Source of the DNA: Hyphomicrobiales bacterium
GTDB lineage: Bacteria > Pseudomonadota > Alphaproteobacteria > Rhizobiales > Kaistiaceae
Length of the DNA: 34,652 bases
Assembly (NCBI GenBank): GCA_024222895.1
Contig: JAAEOR010000057.1
Location: forward strand, 1 to 34,652
Reading direction: 5' to 3'
Positions 33,784-34,652 of this stretch are shown here, piece by piece (the stretch's first letter is position 1; every line of letters starts with the position of its first letter). A program made the translations under genes and the position numbers. Below the pieces are notes generated by a model. It ran no database searches. It was not told the DNA's origin and saw only the letters and a program-made list of their open reading frames with translations.

Positions 33784-34566
33784 TCAGAACTTCGGTCGGC
33801 GTTTGGTGCGAAAGGCCGCAACGCCTTCTTTCAACTGACCGGAACCCGCGGCAATAGACCCGGCAAGCGCCTCGACGACCCGACCTGTTTCCTCGCCCTC
33901 GGCAGCGTTGATAAGCATTTTTGTCAGTTCGGTCGCATAGGCCCCCCGCCGCGCAAGGCGCTCGGCAGCGGCGCGTGCTGCAGCAAGACCATCGCCTCTT
34001 TCGACAACCTGATCGACAAGGCCCAAACGCATCGCATCTTCGGCACCATAAACGTCACCGAACAGTGCCATGCGGCGGACCACGCCCGCCCCGAAGCGGC
34101 GCACGACACGCTGCGTTCCCGACCAGCCCGGAATGATTCCCAACCCGGTTTCCGGCTGGCCGATCTTCACATGCAGTTCAGCGATCCGGTAGTCCGCGCA
34201 CGCCGCCAGCTCGAGCCCGCCGCCAAGGGTGTGACCATTGAGGACCGCGATAACCGGCTGACGTAGCCGCGCCAGACGATCGAAGGCCTCATGCCCCTCG
34301 CGCACCCAGAAGCGTCCGAAATCCTCCGGGCTCTGGCCACTCCATGCCTCGATATCGCCCCCGGCGCAGAAGGACCTGTCCCCGGCCCCGGTGAGGATGA
34401 CGGTTCGCAGATCCGGCCGATGCTCGATCTTGGCGCACGAATCCGACAAGGCCAACACCATCCGATCATCGAGCGCGTTCAGCTGATCCGGGCGATCGAT
34501 CACCAGAAGCGCGATTTCGCCTTCAATCGAAATCTTCAGTCTGGCGTCCAGCGACTCGATCATCAT
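33784..34566 (-). CDS. Enoyl-CoA hydratase/isomerase family protein 2
   Basis: A 260-residue crotonase-fold protein. The oxyanion-hole block is LTGAGDRSFCAGGDIEAW. The first glutamate is in GHTLGGGLELAACADYRIA, and the second in KIGQPETGLGIIPGWSGTQRVVRRFG. Both active-site acids fit a hydratase. The IIPGWSGTQR variant with Trp is found in several catabolic crotonases. It shares only the fold motifs with protein 1, so the two are not a recent duplication. Its ATG at 34566 overlaps the stop of an upstream minus-strand gene by four bases. It is convergent with the MaoC gene across 184 bases that hold no recognised gene or terminator. Confidence 0.91.
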   Translation of the reverse strand: MMIESLDARLKISIEGEIALLVIDRPDQLNALDDRMVLALSDSCAKIEHRPDLRTVILTGAGDRSFCAGGDIEAWSGQSPEDFGRFWVREGHEAFDRLARLRQPVIAVLNGHTLGGGLELAACADYRIAELHVKIGQPETGLGIIPGWSGTQRVVRRFGAGVVRRMALFGDVYGAEDAMRLGLVDQVVERGDGLAAARAAAERLARRGAYATELTKMLINAAEGEETGRVVEALAGSIAAGSGQLKEGVAAFRTKRRPKF

Positions 34567-34652
34567 GCCTCCGGACGAAACAGAGTGCCGAGCTTTTCGG
34601 GCCTGAAGAGAGCACCGGCCATCGGTTGTATCGTCTCAGCGATTCTCAACGG
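34563..34652 (-). CDS. C-terminal end of an unidentified protein (partial)
   Basis: The minus strand is open from the window edge to a TGA at 34563-34565, giving 29 residues that end FRPEKLGTLFRPEA. The stop overlaps the start of the enoyl-CoA hydratase gene as ATGA, which strongly suggests a real, co-translated upstream gene. The fragment is too short to assign to a family; a CoA-related enzyme would fit the context. Confidence 0.6.
   Translation of the reverse strand, partial: PLRIAETIQPMAGALFRPEKLGTLFRPEA

Noticed and set aside
33614-33837. Open frame on the plus strand between MaoC and the second enoyl-CoA hydratase, with protein-like text (WQIGQYTGKLVAESVPGLV)
   Set aside because: It has no start codon or ribosome binding site, runs into the opposite-strand hydratase gene, and the resemblance to a FAD-oxidoreductase C terminus is too loose. 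Open frames of this length are common at this GC content.

Overview
The window looks like chromosomal DNA from a GC-rich alphaproteobacterium. Supporting signs are a PleC/DivJ-like histidine kinase, a membrane-anchored TIGR02281-type aspartic protease next to cobS, an Lrp regulator, GTG starts at several genes, and dispersed intergenic palindromes of the kind seen in alphaproteobacterial genomes. The exact genus cannot be read from the sequence. No rRNA, tRNA or CRISPR array was seen.

Layout. (1) 1-7.9 kb is housekeeping: mobA, a 3-hydroxyisobutyrate-dehydrogenase-like enzyme, an AlkD-like DNA glycosylase, an Lrp regulator, a uracil-DNA glycosylase, a histidine kinase, cobT/cobS (lower-ligand end of cobalamin synthesis) and a retropepsin-like protease. 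Two large related inverted repeats lie at 720-889. (2) 7.9-8.5 kb is gene-free and rich in hairpins and repeats. (3) 8.5-16.9 kb is a probable amino- or imino-acid uptake and catabolism block: a MmgE/PrpD protein, a 4Fe-4S flavin oxidoreductase of the trimethylamine-dehydrogenase/dienoyl-CoA-reductase type, a complete polar amino acid ABC transporter, and a divergent ornithine-cyclodeaminase-family enzyme. (4) 16.9-17.4 kb is an IS graveyard, with an IS256-type fragment abutting an IS110-type fragment. (5) 17.5-19.4 kb carries a TauE/SafE exporter and dusA.

(6) 19.4-34.6 kb is a catabolic island. On the minus strand a GMC oxidoreductase, a frameshifted aldehyde dehydrogenase, a LacI regulator, a two-domain DUF4286-like protein and a broken RidA gene form one operon. 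Divergent from it run a Gfo/Idh/MocA dehydrogenase, an enoyl-CoA hydratase and a CaiB-type CoA-transferase. A second GMC oxidoreductase, an SDR, an acyl-CoA dehydrogenase, an aldo/keto reductase, a MaoC hydratase and a second enoyl-CoA hydratase follow. The set suggests oxidation of an alcohol to an acid, CoA activation and beta-oxidation-like steps on an unknown substrate. No thiolase, acyl-CoA ligase or transporter for it is inside the window.

Two unreported-looking regulatory signatures tie the island together. One is a 20-base motif present once in front of each gene of the GMC1/Gfo divergent pair. The other is a TAACT-N4-AGTTA palindrome present in front of three transcription units (GMC2, acyl-CoA dehydrogenase/SDR, aldo/keto reductase/MaoC). 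The ALDH gene (three frameshifts) and the RidA gene (one stop, at least one frameshift) are both disrupted, which means either decay of this branch or local sequence errors.
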